The notes below the pieces were generated by a model, which ran no database searches, was not told the DNA's origin, and worked only from the letters and a program-made list of their open reading frames with translations. Positions 16,521 to 24,466 of a DNA stretch of 64,000 nucleotides are shown one piece after another. The number at the start of each line of letters is the position of its first letter. Position 1 is the first letter of the stretch. The stretch comes from CAVYXA01 sp963846775 (GTDB lineage: Bacteria > Verrucomicrobiota > Verrucomicrobiia > Chthoniobacterales > UBA10450). The translations under genes and the position numbers were made by a program. Location: positions 1,116,001 to 1,180,000 of the forward strand of contig CAWJXB010000006.1 in the NCBI GenBank assembly GCA_963846775.1, in the 5' to 3' direction.

Positions 16521-18728
16521 ATGATAAAGATGGCCACCATGTCCCTCGCGCAGCGCGCGCTTTATTTCTTCGGACGCCCGCTGGCGCGGTGCATCTACAG
16601 GATTGCAGCTCACGGTCTGGAAAATTTACCCACCGACGGCTTTTTGCTTCTGCCAAATCACATCACGTGGGTGGACGCTATCGTGCTGCAAATCGCGTGC
16701 CCACGGCCCATCCGTTTTGTCGTGGCGCGCGAATTTTATGACAACCGGCTTTTGCATCCGATCTTGCGACTGCTCGGCTGCATTCCGATCGATGTTCGGC
16801 ACTCGCACTCCGCCGTCCGGGCCGCCGCCGAAAAAGTTTCCACTGGCGAAATTGTGTGTCTCTTCCCGGAAGGTCAACTCGAGCGCGGCGGAACGTTGTT
16901 GCGGCTCCAGCGGGGGTACGAATTGATCGCGCGCCACGCCAATGCACCGGTTGTTCCGGTCTGGCTCGATCAACTCTGGGGTTCGATCTTTTCGTTCCAA
17001 GGCGGGCGTTTCTTCAAAAAATGGCCGCGCCGGATTCCGTATCCCGTGACGGTTGCGTTCGGCCAGCCACTCCGGGCTGAAGAAGCCGATATCGCGACTG
17101 TTCGAGAAGAATTGCTGAAGCTCGGCGAATTTTGTTTCAGCGGCCGACCGGAACTAGATCGGCATCTCGGCGAAGCCTGCGTGCGCGGGCTAAAGCGGCG
17201 GCCCTTTGCCACGGCGGTCATCGACGGTCTGGATCATAGCGCTCTCAGTCAATCGAAACTCCTCGGCGCCGCTGCGGCGCTCAGTCGTTATCTGCGCCGG
17301 GAATTTTCCGATCCGCGCATCGCCATCGTCCTGCCCGCGAGCAAAGGCTCGATGGTGGCTAATCTTGCCGTTACCCTCGCGGGCAAAATTCCTGTCGATC
17401 TTAATTTCACAATGGGCCGCGCGGCTAACGAGTCGTGCTGCAGGCGCGCGAGTCTGCGCGTCGCCATCACCGCCACGCCTTTCCTGGAACGCGTGAAAGA
17501 TTTCCCATGGCCGGAACGCGTTCTCAAACTCGACCAGCTCATGCCGCGCCTGAAACGCCAAATCGTCTTCTGGTGGGCATTGTCGATCCTGCTGCCGGCG
17601 CGTTTGCTTTTGCGTTTGTTGCAAATTCCGAAAACGGGCGGACACGCCGAGGCGACTTTGCTTTTCACCAGCGGCAGCACGGGCGAACCAAAAGGAGTTG
17701 TCCTCAGCCATCGCAATCTCATCGGAAACGTCTCGCAATTCTGCCAGCTTCTTGACGCGAAAAAGGAGGACGCCATTCTCGCGTCGCTCCCCTTTTTTCA
17801 CAGTTTTGGATCGACCGTCACGCTCTGGTATCCGCTGATCGAAGGTGTTCGCATTGTAACCTACCCCAGCCCGCTTGAAGTGGCGAAGAACGCCGCCCTC
17901 ATCGAGCGCTATCAGCTTACGCTTCTGCTCGCCACGCCGACCTTTTTGCGGGGTTACCTGCGTAAAGCCGAGCCGAATCAACTTGGCAGCCTGCGCCTTG
18001 TCTTCACCGGCGCGGAAAAACTTCCGCTCGATCTGGCCAAACATTTTCAGGAACGTTTTAATCAGCGCGTCTTTGAAGGCTATGGCCTGACGGAAACGTC
18101 CCCGGTCGTGAGCGTCAACCTGCCGGAGCCGATCCCGTCAACGCCGGGCGAGCAAGTCCAGCCGTCGAGCCGTTTAGGTTCGGTCGGAAAAATGGCCCCC
18201 GGGATGGCGGCCGAGATTCGCGCGCCCGAAACCGAGGGCAAACTCTCGTTGCACGAAACCGGAATGCTTTGGTTGCGCGGCGTAAATATTTTTGAAGGTT
18301 ATCTGCAAGATCCGGAACGCACGGCCGAGGTTTTGCGCGATGGCTGGTTGAAAACCGGCGACATCGGCCGATTCGATGAAGATGGTTTCCTTTACATCGA
18401 AGGGCGGCTCTCGCGTTTCTCAAAGATTGGCGGCGAAATGGTGCCGCACGAAGCGATTGAAACGAAAATTGTCGATCTTCTTGGTCTCGCGGGACGCGAC
18501 GAACGCCCATTCGCCGTGATGGGAGTGCCAGACGAAACCAAAGGCGAAGCGCTTGTATTGCTCAGCGCGCTCGATATCGATCTGGGCGAGTTGCGCAAGA
18601 GACTTCACGAAGCGGGCGTACCAAACCTGTGGATCCCCAAGCACATCCAGCGCGTCGAATCGATTCCCGTCCTCGCCTCCGGCAAACTCGACCTCAAACG
18701 CTGCCAGGAGCTCGTCGGTGAAAAATAG
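16521..18728 (+). CDS. aas: Aas-like fused lysophospholipid acyltransferase / acyl-ACP synthetase
   Basis: A 735-residue fusion. Residues 1-220 form a PlsC-type acyltransferase with NHITWVD (46-52, the H-x4-D catalytic pair) and FPEGQ (115-119). From about 240 an AMP-forming ligase follows: P-loop-like LLFTSGSTGEPKG near 380, GYGLTETSP, and GWLKTGDIGRFDEDGFLYI with a downstream SRFSKIGGEMV. The order matches Aas, which re-acylates lysophosphatidylethanolamine using acyl-ACP made by its own ligase domain at the inner membrane. The start could also be ATG 16539 (MSLAQRALYF). It pairs divergently with a Spinster-like transporter. Confidence 0.88.
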   Translation: MIKMATMSLAQRALYFFGRPLARCIYRIAAHGLENLPTDGFLLLPNHITWVDAIVLQIACPRPIRFVVAREFYDNRLLHPILRLLGCIPIDVRHSHSAVRAAAEKVSTGEIVCLFPEGQLERGGTLLRLQRGYELIARHANAPVVPVWLDQLWGSIFSFQGGRFFKKWPRRIPYPVTVAFGQPLRAEEADIATVREELLKLGEFCFSGRPELDRHLGEACVRGLKRRPFATAVIDGLDHSALSQSKLLGAAAALSRYLRREFSDPRIAIVLPASKGSMVANLAVTLAGKIPVDLNFTMGRAANESCCRRASLRVAITATPFLERVKDFPWPERVLKLDQLMPRLKRQIVFWWALSILLPARLLLRLLQIPKTGGHAEATLLFTSGSTGEPKGVVLSHRNLIGNVSQFCQLLDAKKEDAILASLPFFHSFGSTVTLWYPLIEGVRIVTYPSPLEVAKNAALIERYQLTLLLATPTFLRGYLRKAEPNQLGSLRLVFTGAEKLPLDLAKHFQERFNQRVFEGYGLTETSPVVSVNLPEPIPSTPGEQVQPSSRLGSVGKMAPGMAAEIRAPETEGKLSLHETGMLWLRGVNIFEGYLQDPERTAEVLRDGWLKTGDIGRFDEDGFLYIEGRLSRFSKIGGEMVPHEAIETKIVDLLGLAGRDERPFAVMGVPDETKGEALVLLSALDIDLGELRKRLHEAGVPNLWIPKHIQRVESIPVLASGKLDLKRCQELVGEK

Positions 18729-18739
18729 TGCCGTTCGGG

Positions 18740-18765
18740 CTGTGCATTGAGCGTTTTCTTCTTGC
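18740..18765. repeat. Partial GAGCGTTTTCTTC word element
   Basis: Just after the Aas-like gene, the run CATTGAGCGTTTTCTTC matches the arm of the larger inverted elements at 34.8 and 51.3 kb and the partial copy at 54.37 kb. Only one arm is present here. Confidence 0.45.
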
Positions 18766-18779
18766 GGCAGCAGCAACGC

Positions 18780-19178
18780 CTACGGGCTCGATCTCTCCGC
18801 GATGCGAAGTTTGACCAATTTTCGAATGAGCGCTGCCGGCAACGGCTTGTCCGGTGAAAAACGAATCGTGCCTTTGCTCGTATCGTAGTTTCGAAGATCG
18901 GCTTGGAGCGATTGGAGCGTCGAGCCTGGATAAAATGCGCAATGATTTTTAGCGGCACCGTAGAAGACCAGTAACTTACCATTGAGCCGAAACGCCGGGA
19001 TTCCATAGCTGATACATTCGTCCGCTCCCGGCACGGCGGCTTTTATCGTGCTCCGAAGTTTCTCCAGCGCGGCGCGCTTGTTGGGGCTCAACGTGGCGAG
19101 ATAATCATCGTGTGTTTTGAATTCGCCAGTCGCCTTCCTCTTCCGGCGCGCGGGTTTTTTCTTCGATGGTTTGCTCAT
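18780..19178 (-). CDS. DUF1801 (YdhG-like) protein
   Basis: A 132-residue protein from ATG 19178 after trimming an upstream in-frame stretch. A Lys/Arg-rich N-terminus (KPSKKKPARRKRKA) precedes a DUF1801 domain with its typical order: THDDYLATLSPNKRAALEKL, CISYGIPAFRLNGKLLVFYG, AFYPGSTLQSL, and GTIRFSPDKPLPAALIRKLV. The family has a small alpha/beta fold resembling iron-chaperone frataxin-like proteins; function is unsettled. It is divergent from the Minf_1886-family gene by 53 bases. Confidence 0.85.
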   Translation of the reverse strand: MSKPSKKKPARRKRKATGEFKTHDDYLATLSPNKRAALEKLRSTIKAAVPGADECISYGIPAFRLNGKLLVFYGAAKNHCAFYPGSTLQSLQADLRNYDTSKGTIRFSPDKPLPAALIRKLVKLRIAERSSP

Positions 19179-19231
19179 TTGGCGATTAATGGTTATCATT
19201 TGTGGCGCGGTCAAACGCGCTTTTTCTATTC

Positions 19232-19684
19232 ATGCAAAAGATTGGATTTGCCGAAGCTCTCGATGCCATCGTCACCAGCGACCGGCGGTATCAACGCGAC
19301 GCCTACGTGTTCTTACGCGATGCCCTCGATTTCACGACGAAACAACAGAAGAAGGCTAAGGGCGCGACCGTGCGGCATGTCTCCGGGCCGGAATTGCTCG
19401 AGGGCGTGCGGCATTACGCCCTGAAGGAATTCGGCCCCATGGTGCTGACGGTATTTGAAAACTGGGGCATCCGTTCCACCGAAGACATCGGCCACATGGT
19501 CTTTAATCTGATCGCTGCGGGCATTTTCGGAAAAACCGATCAGGATTCCATCGAGGACTTCAAAAACATCTACGATTTCCAAGAGGCGTTCGCCAAGCCA
19601 TTCGCGCCGGAGAAAAAGGGTGCGAAGCGGTCAGGCGATGATCCGAAGCCGCGATTGGGTTTGCCGTCGCCAACGAGTTTATGA
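19232..19684 (+). CDS. Minf_1886-family conserved protein
   Basis: A 150-residue protein from ATG 19232 (MQKIGFAEALDAIV). The order DRRYQRDAYVFLRDALDF, HVSGPELLEGVRHYALKEFG, GIRSTEDIGHMVFNLI and FKNIYDFQEAF is what I know of the Minf_1886 family, first named in Methylacidiphilum and widespread in Verrucomicrobiota, Planctomycetes and Acidobacteria. Function is unknown; no membrane segment or signal is present. The C-terminal 25 residues are charged and variable. It helps to place the host lineage. A peptidase gene starts 47 bases downstream on the same strand. Confidence 0.8.
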   Translation: MQKIGFAEALDAIVTSDRRYQRDAYVFLRDALDFTTKQQKKAKGATVRHVSGPELLEGVRHYALKEFGPMVLTVFENWGIRSTEDIGHMVFNLIAAGIFGKTDQDSIEDFKNIYDFQEAFAKPFAPEKKGAKRSGDDPKPRLGLPSPTSL

Positions 19685-19731
19685 GCCGATTCGGCCGACT
19701 ATCTCTTTGAGGCGCAGCTCATTAATGGATC

Positions 19732-22365
19732 ATGTGGAGTCGTGGAGTAGCCGGGCTGGTCGTCGCGCTTATGTTTAGCAGTTCCGATCTCAACGCCGCT
19801 CCTCCCACGGATGCGCCTGTCATCACGTTTCCAGCGAGCACGGCCCAGAAATGGACGTTGCCGGATGGCCTAACGATCATCGTTCAGGAAGATCACAGCG
19901 CGCCGGTGGCAAGTGTTCAAGCCTGGTGCGCGACCGGCAGCATTTACGAGGACCAACACATGGGCGCGGGTCTGTCGCACATTCTCGAGCACATGCTCTT
20001 CAAGGGCACAAAAACAAGATCGACCAACGCGATCGCGCAGAAAATCCAGGACGTCGGCGGTTACATTAACGCCTACACCTCATTCGATCGCACCGTTTTC
20101 TGGATCGACGTCCCGAAGGACGGCGTGGCCACTGCGCTCGACGTTCTGGCCGACGCGATGATGAATTCTACGTTACCGCCCGAGGAATACGTGAAAGAAC
20201 AGGAGGTCATCCGGCGCGAGTTTGCGATGGGATTTGACGATCCTGACCGGATGGTCGGCCAGCTCCTATTCGCCACGGCCTATCAAAAACATCCCTACCG
20301 GCTTCCGGTGATCGGCGAAATGGAAATCTACAACCAGCTCAGCCAGGAGCAGGTGATGCAGTATTACAAGTCACGATATGTGCCGAACAATCTCACCTTC
20401 ATCGTGGTCGGCGACGTCGATGCCGGCAAAATACGCGAGCAACTGGCCACATTCTTCAAAGATTGTCCGGAGAAATCGCTCAAGCCGGTGTATGTGCCGA
20501 GCGAACCACTGCAGTTGGGCCGGCGCGAAGTGCATAACGAATTCCCGACGGAATTGAGCCGGCTCGAGATGGCGTGGCATATCCCAGAACTCACTCATCC
20601 GGACGTTCCGGCGCTTGATCTGCTCTCCACCATTTTGGGAGAAGGACGCAGCTCGCGTTTGTATCGGCGAATGCGGGAGGAAACCGGACTCGCCTTTGGC
20701 ATCTCCGCGTTTTCCTATACGCCGGGCGATGCCGGCTTGTTTGGAATCGAAGCGACGGTCGATCCTAAAAATCGCGAAGCGGCCGAGAAAGAGATTCTGC
20801 AATTGATTGAGAACGTAAAAAAAACCGGCGTGCAAAGCGAGGAATTAACAAAGGCGAAGAAAATCGCGCTGAGTCATCATCTCGATTCGCTGACCACGAT
20901 GCGCGGCCAGGCGAGCGACATCGGCTCGAATTGGCTCCTGACGCGGAACCTGAATTTCAGTCGCGATTATCTCGCCGCGTTGCAAAAGGTAACGTTGGAT
21001 GACCTCCGCCGGGTCGCTGGCAAGTATCTGACCGATGATAATCTCACGGCCGTCTCGCTCAATCCAAAAGGTTCTCTGGCTGAGAAAGACGAAGCGAAAA
21101 AGCCGGTCGCGGCTGGGGAGATTCAGAAGTTTGAGCTTTCGAATGGCCTTCGCCTTGTCGTCCGCGAAGATGCGCGCCTGCCGCTGGTATCCATGACCGC
21201 AGTGTCCCGTGGCGGATTGCTGGCTGAAACTTCGCAGAACAACGGTATCACGCGCCTGATGTCGCGCACCCTACTTAAAGGAACAAAAAGCCGCACCGCG
21301 GAACAGATCTCCAGCCAGATCGAAGCAGTCGGCGGCTCGATCAGCGCCGATGCGGGCAACAACAGTTTCAGCGTTTCGCTTCACATCACCAGACCCGATC
21401 TGAAGCTTGGCGCGGACATTTTCTGCGACGTTTTGCTCAATGCGACCATGCCCGAAAAAGCGATCGCGCGCGAGAAAGAAGTGCAAATCGCCGGAATCAA
21501 GGAGGAAGAAGAAAAGCTGACCAGCGTGGCGCGGAATCTCATGCGCGAAGCGCTCTTTATGCGTCATCCGTATGCCTTGCGTGCGAATGGAAGCATGGAA
21601 TCGGTCCAGCACTTGAAGCAGAAGGACCTGCTCGATTTCCGCGATCGTTACCTCGTGGCCAGGAACAGCGTGATCGCTGTGTTCGGCGACGTGAAAGCGG
21701 TGGAAGTGAAACAGCTCTTCGAGCAGTTGCTCGGCAAAATGAAACCTGGCAATCTTGCCCTAACGGATGCAAGCCCCCCGCCGGTGTTAAGCAAAATCGA
21801 AACGGTCCAGAGTCTCAAAGACAAAGCGCAGGGGGTGATCATGGTTGGCTATCGCGGGGTCGATATGTTTAGCCCGGACCGCTTCGCACTTGAGTTAATC
21901 GATGAAGCGAGCAGCGATCTCGGTTCGCGATTTTTCATTCGTATCCGCGAAGAAATGGGCCTGGCGTATTACGTCGGCGCCACTGAGATGCAGGGACTCG
22001 TTCCGGGGCTTTTCGCGTTTTATCTCGGGACCGATCCGCAGAAGATCGAGCCGGTGAAAACGGCCTTCCTCGACGAGATTCGCAAGCTGGCCAGTGACGG
22101 CCTAACCGGTGAGGAATTGGCGCGGGCCAAGAAGAAATTGATCGGGCAACAGGAGATCGCGAACCAGAGCAACGATTCACTCGCCCAGCAATCGGCGCTG
22201 GATGAACTTTACGGTCTCGGCTTTGATCACTACAAATCCCTCGAACGCGACGTCAATGCCGTGACACTGGACGATATCAAGCGCGTCGCGGCAAAGTATT
22301 TCCGTGATCAACCGTATGTTTTGGCCACCGTCCGGCCTTCGGAAAAGGCGAGAAGTGAGAAGTGA
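19732..22365 (+). CDS. M16 family zinc peptidase, duplicated domains
   Basis: An 877-residue pitrilysin-type (M16) protease with an N-terminal signal sequence (GVAGLVVALMFSSS...NAA). The first half carries the inverted zinc motif HILEH (83-87) and a likely third ligand in EQEVIRREF near 165, so it should be active. The second half repeats the fold (KFELSNGLRLVVREDA onward) but has GITRLMSRTLLKGT where HxxEH would be, as usual for the inactive partner half. It presumably degrades peptides in the periplasm. The final residues KARSEK and the stop are encoded by an AGAAGTGA-type word repeat that continues downstream. Confidence 0.93.
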   Translation: MWSRGVAGLVVALMFSSSDLNAAPPTDAPVITFPASTAQKWTLPDGLTIIVQEDHSAPVASVQAWCATGSIYEDQHMGAGLSHILEHMLFKGTKTRSTNAIAQKIQDVGGYINAYTSFDRTVFWIDVPKDGVATALDVLADAMMNSTLPPEEYVKEQEVIRREFAMGFDDPDRMVGQLLFATAYQKHPYRLPVIGEMEIYNQLSQEQVMQYYKSRYVPNNLTFIVVGDVDAGKIREQLATFFKDCPEKSLKPVYVPSEPLQLGRREVHNEFPTELSRLEMAWHIPELTHPDVPALDLLSTILGEGRSSRLYRRMREETGLAFGISAFSYTPGDAGLFGIEATVDPKNREAAEKEILQLIENVKKTGVQSEELTKAKKIALSHHLDSLTTMRGQASDIGSNWLLTRNLNFSRDYLAALQKVTLDDLRRVAGKYLTDDNLTAVSLNPKGSLAEKDEAKKPVAAGEIQKFELSNGLRLVVREDARLPLVSMTAVSRGGLLAETSQNNGITRLMSRTLLKGTKSRTAEQISSQIEAVGGSISADAGNNSFSVSLHITRPDLKLGADIFCDVLLNATMPEKAIAREKEVQIAGIKEEEEKLTSVARNLMREALFMRHPYALRANGSMESVQHLKQKDLLDFRDRYLVARNSVIAVFGDVKAVEVKQLFEQLLGKMKPGNLALTDASPPPVLSKIETVQSLKDKAQGVIMVGYRGVDMFSPDRFALELIDEASSDLGSRFFIRIREEMGLAYYVGATEMQGLVPGLFAFYLGTDPQKIEPVKTAFLDEIRKLASDGLTGEELARAKKKLIGQQEIANQSNDSLAQQSALDELYGLGFDHYKSLERDVNAVTLDDIKRVAAKYFRDQPYVLATVRPSEKARSEK

Positions 22366-22430
22366 TGAGCGAGAAGTGGAATCGTGCTATGCTATTGCAC
22401 TAGTTACTAGTGACTTCCCACTAATCACAT
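22349..22430. repeat. AGAAGTGA / CACTAGTnACTAGTGAC word repeat
   Basis: Near-copies of AGAAGTGA overlap the 3' end of the M16 gene (22349-22380), followed by CACTAGTTACTAGTGAC and CCCACTAATCAC, roughly the reverse complement of the first words. The arms could pair. Confidence 0.5.
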
Positions 22431-22436
22431 TCTGCC

Positions 22437-22844
22437 ATGGCTGAAGTTCAAAAGACCACACCAAGCGGCGAGCTCTCGCAGCGATTCATCGAATTCGTCA
22501 TGATGCACGCGCAGAACGCGGCGCTGTTTCTCGGTCAGATTCCAAATCCGAAGACCGGTGAGGGCGAGGTGAACCTGGAACTGGCAAAAATGTTCATCGA
22601 TCAACTCGACATGATTCAGGAAAAAACGCGGGGCAATCTCACAAACGAAGAAGCGATCGTGCTGCGCAACGCGTTGTCGAACTTGCAAATGGCGTATGTC
22701 GAAGTCGCGCATGGTCACGCGCCACAGCCGACCGCGCCGCCGCAACCTGCCTCCAAGGAACAAGCGGCGCCGCCCGAGCCGATCGCCGCCACCGAATCCG
22801 ACGCGGATTCGAAAAAGAAATTCACCAAGAGCTACGGTCCGTAA
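22437..22844 (+). CDS. DUF1844 protein
   Basis: A 135-residue protein. Residues 10-85 match DUF1844: FIEFVMMHAQNAALFLGQIP, then LAKMFIDQLDMIQEKTRGNL and NEEAIVLRNALSNLQMAYVE. The C-terminal 45 residues are Pro/Ala-rich and end KKKFTKSYGP, probably disordered. The family is small, helical and common in Verrucomicrobia, Acidobacteria and delta-proteobacteria; its function is not known. It is followed by a GNAT gene on the same strand, 34 bases away. Confidence 0.85.
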   Translation: MAEVQKTTPSGELSQRFIEFVMMHAQNAALFLGQIPNPKTGEGEVNLELAKMFIDQLDMIQEKTRGNLTNEEAIVLRNALSNLQMAYVEVAHGHAPQPTAPPQPASKEQAAPPEPIAATESDADSKKKFTKSYGP

Positions 22845-22878
22845 GGGACTCAGCAGCCATTGCTCCGAGCGAAATCTG

Positions 22879-23361
22879 ATGTCATGCGCCGTGATGCAAT
22901 CGTCCCTACGCATCAAGATCGACCATCTCGACGGCCCCGAGGTTGCCGCCTTGCTGGCGGAACATCTGCGCTGGACGCGATCGGTTTCTCCGCCGGAAAG
23001 CACGCACGCACTCGATCTCGAAGAATTGCGCCAGCCCGCGATTACCTTCTGGTGTGTCTGGGACGGACAAGAGCTGGCCGGCTGCGGGGCACTGAAACAA
23101 CTGAACCCTGCTCACGGCGAGATCAAATCGATGCGAACGGCGCACGCATATCTGCGAAAAGGCGTTGCGGCAACCGTGCTTAACCACATCATTGCGGAGG
23201 CGAGGCGACGCCGTTATCGCCGCCTAAGTTTGGAGACTGGATCGATGGCCTATTTCGAACCGGCGCGCAGGCTTTACGCCAAATTTGGCTTTGCACCCTG
23301 CCCACCGTTCGCGGACTACGTGGAAGATCCGAACAGCGTTTTCATGTCGATGGAGTTGTGA
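22879..23361 (+). CDS. GNAT-family N-acetyltransferase
   Basis: About 160 residues from ATG 22879 or ATG 22894 (MQSSLRIKID); the long upstream extension overlaps the DUF1844 gene in another frame and is rejected. GNAT features are the core EIKSMRTAHAYLRKGVAATV, with an acetyl-CoA loop of the R-x-x-G-x-A type (YLRKGVAAT), and SLETGSMAYFEPARRLYAKF followed by GFAPCPPFADY, typical of YafP/PhnO-like putative acetyltransferases. The substrate cannot be told. A REP-like hairpin lies ten bases after the stop. Confidence 0.85.
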   Translation: MSCAVMQSSLRIKIDHLDGPEVAALLAEHLRWTRSVSPPESTHALDLEELRQPAITFWCVWDGQELAGCGALKQLNPAHGEIKSMRTAHAYLRKGVAATVLNHIIAEARRRRYRRLSLETGSMAYFEPARRLYAKFGFAPCPPFADYVEDPNSVFMSMEL

Positions 23362-23367
23362 GTTTCT

Positions 23368-23391
23368 GTAGCGGCACTTGGTGAGTGCCGC
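23368..23391. repeat. TGTAGCGGC-family REP-like hairpin
   Basis: TGTA is followed by an 8 bp stem, GCGGCACT (23371-23378) and AGTGCCGC (23384-23391), with a five-base loop. The same TGTAGCGGC start recurs at about 32354 and 33959. It may also stop transcription of the GNAT gene. Confidence 0.6.
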
Positions 23392-23537
23392 CAATCTTCG
23401 AGCAAAGCACACGACCCGGAAAGCATTCGGAACCAGTCCAACCGCTTGATGCGAAAAGCCGGGACCGGACGAACGGGGGCGTGCTCAGTCGTGATCCGCC
23501 GCGCGAAATCCCGATTGACAACTTTGCCCAGTGCCGG

Positions 23538-23687
23538 CTATCGCCGCTTGAAGAATTGTACCGCCTTTTCGTGTTTCTTTGCCGCAGCCCTGGTTCTAAA
23601 CGTTCCGAGATTTCGTCGCTTTCCGGTCTTGGGATTTTTCTTGCGCGAGTATAACCGGTATTTGCCGAATTTCAGTTTCCTGATCAT
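23538..23687 (-). CDS. 49-residue very basic conserved mini-protein
   Basis: A short leftward frame from ATG 23687 to a TAG at 23538-23540. It begins MIRKLKFGKYRLYSRKKN and continues KTGKRRNLGTF, AAAKKHEKAVQFFKRR. Over a third of residues are Lys or Arg. I recognise it as a type of free-standing peptide of about 50 residues found in many bacterial genomes (KYRLYSRKKNPKTG...NLGTF), with no assigned function. The two blocks, Y-R-L-Y-S with basic residues and N-L-G-T-F then a helix ending in a basic tail, suggest nucleic-acid binding and recall AP2-like modules. It is surrounded by repeat-rich DNA. Confidence 0.65.
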   Translation of the reverse strand: MIRKLKFGKYRLYSRKKNPKTGKRRNLGTFRTRAAAKKHEKAVQFFKRR

Positions 23688-23830
23688 AAGATCGAAAATA
23701 ACGCACCTGTTAGTTCGTCAGCAAACTGCGTAGTTTATATTCAACGTTGAGCAGAACAGGATTTCCGCCACAGCGCGTTGCAGCTTTTCGATGTGCGGGG
23801 CGGGCCCTTCGCCTGACATTTCCCGCGCCT

Positions 23831-23851
23831 GGCAACCGAAAAGCGGTTGCC
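23831..23851. repeat. Short perfect hairpin
   Basis: GGCAACCG (23831-23838) and CGGTTGCC (23844-23851) form an 8 bp stem with loop AAAAG. It lies in gene-free DNA (23688-23911) between the mini-protein and a convergent-side GNAT gene. I see no coding function in that gap. Confidence 0.5.
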
Positions 23852-23911
23852 TGCAATTTGTTGAGCTCGCAAGCCGGAGGCAGGGTTACGTTTGGGTGGC
23901 GTGAAATGCGT

Positions 23912-24466
23912 TCACAACGCTCGATACATCACATGAACATCGACGTCTCCCTTGGTCGGATGCCGAAACGCGCCCGGTGAAGTGCCGACGATTTTGAAGC
24001 CCAGTCTCTGCCAAAGACGAAGCGCAGATTCGTTAGTCGAAACGACGAAATTGAACTGCATCGCACGAAATCCGAGCTGGCGCGCTTGAGCCAGGCAGTG
24101 CTCGGCCATCGCACGTCCAATCCCTCGCCTCTGCACCTCCGGCGCCACCATAAACGCCGCATTCGCCACATGCGCGCCACCGCCTCCCTGATTCGCTCTC
24201 AAAATGTAAGTGCCAACAATCCGATCGGAACTTGACCGGTTTAACCGGTCAAGTTCGGCGACATACGTCTGAGTGCCGGGTGCAAACCAATATGCCAGCG
24301 CTGCTTCGCGTGAGATACACGGATCGATTGCGTAGGTGTCGCCCGGTTGGACGACCTCACGGAAAATTTTCCAAATCGGCTCGTGGTCCGCCTCTGTGGC
24401 CGGCCGAATTTTCAATTTCGCGGCGCTGAATTCTGATTTCTGAGCTCTGGTTACGGAATGGCTCAC
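23912..24466 (-). CDS. GNAT-family N-acetyltransferase
   Basis: 184 residues from a GTG start overlapping the stop of the upstream gene as GTGA, suggesting translational coupling. GNAT features: LKIRPATEADHEPIWKIFRE at the start, the acetyl-CoA loop VAPEVQRRGIGRAMAEHCL (Q-R-R-G-I-G) and the beta-5/helix part STNESALRLWQRLGF. The substrate is unknown. The first 18 residues are encoded partly by a CTGATTTCTGAGCTCTG word repeat, so the functional start may be a TTG codon just before LKIRPAT. Confidence 0.88.
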   Translation of the reverse strand: MSHSVTRAQKSEFSAAKLKIRPATEADHEPIWKIFREVVQPGDTYAIDPCISREAALAYWFAPGTQTYVAELDRLNRSSSDRIVGTYILRANQGGGGAHVANAAFMVAPEVQRRGIGRAMAEHCLAQARQLGFRAMQFNFVVSTNESALRLWQRLGFKIVGTSPGAFRHPTKGDVDVHVMYRAL

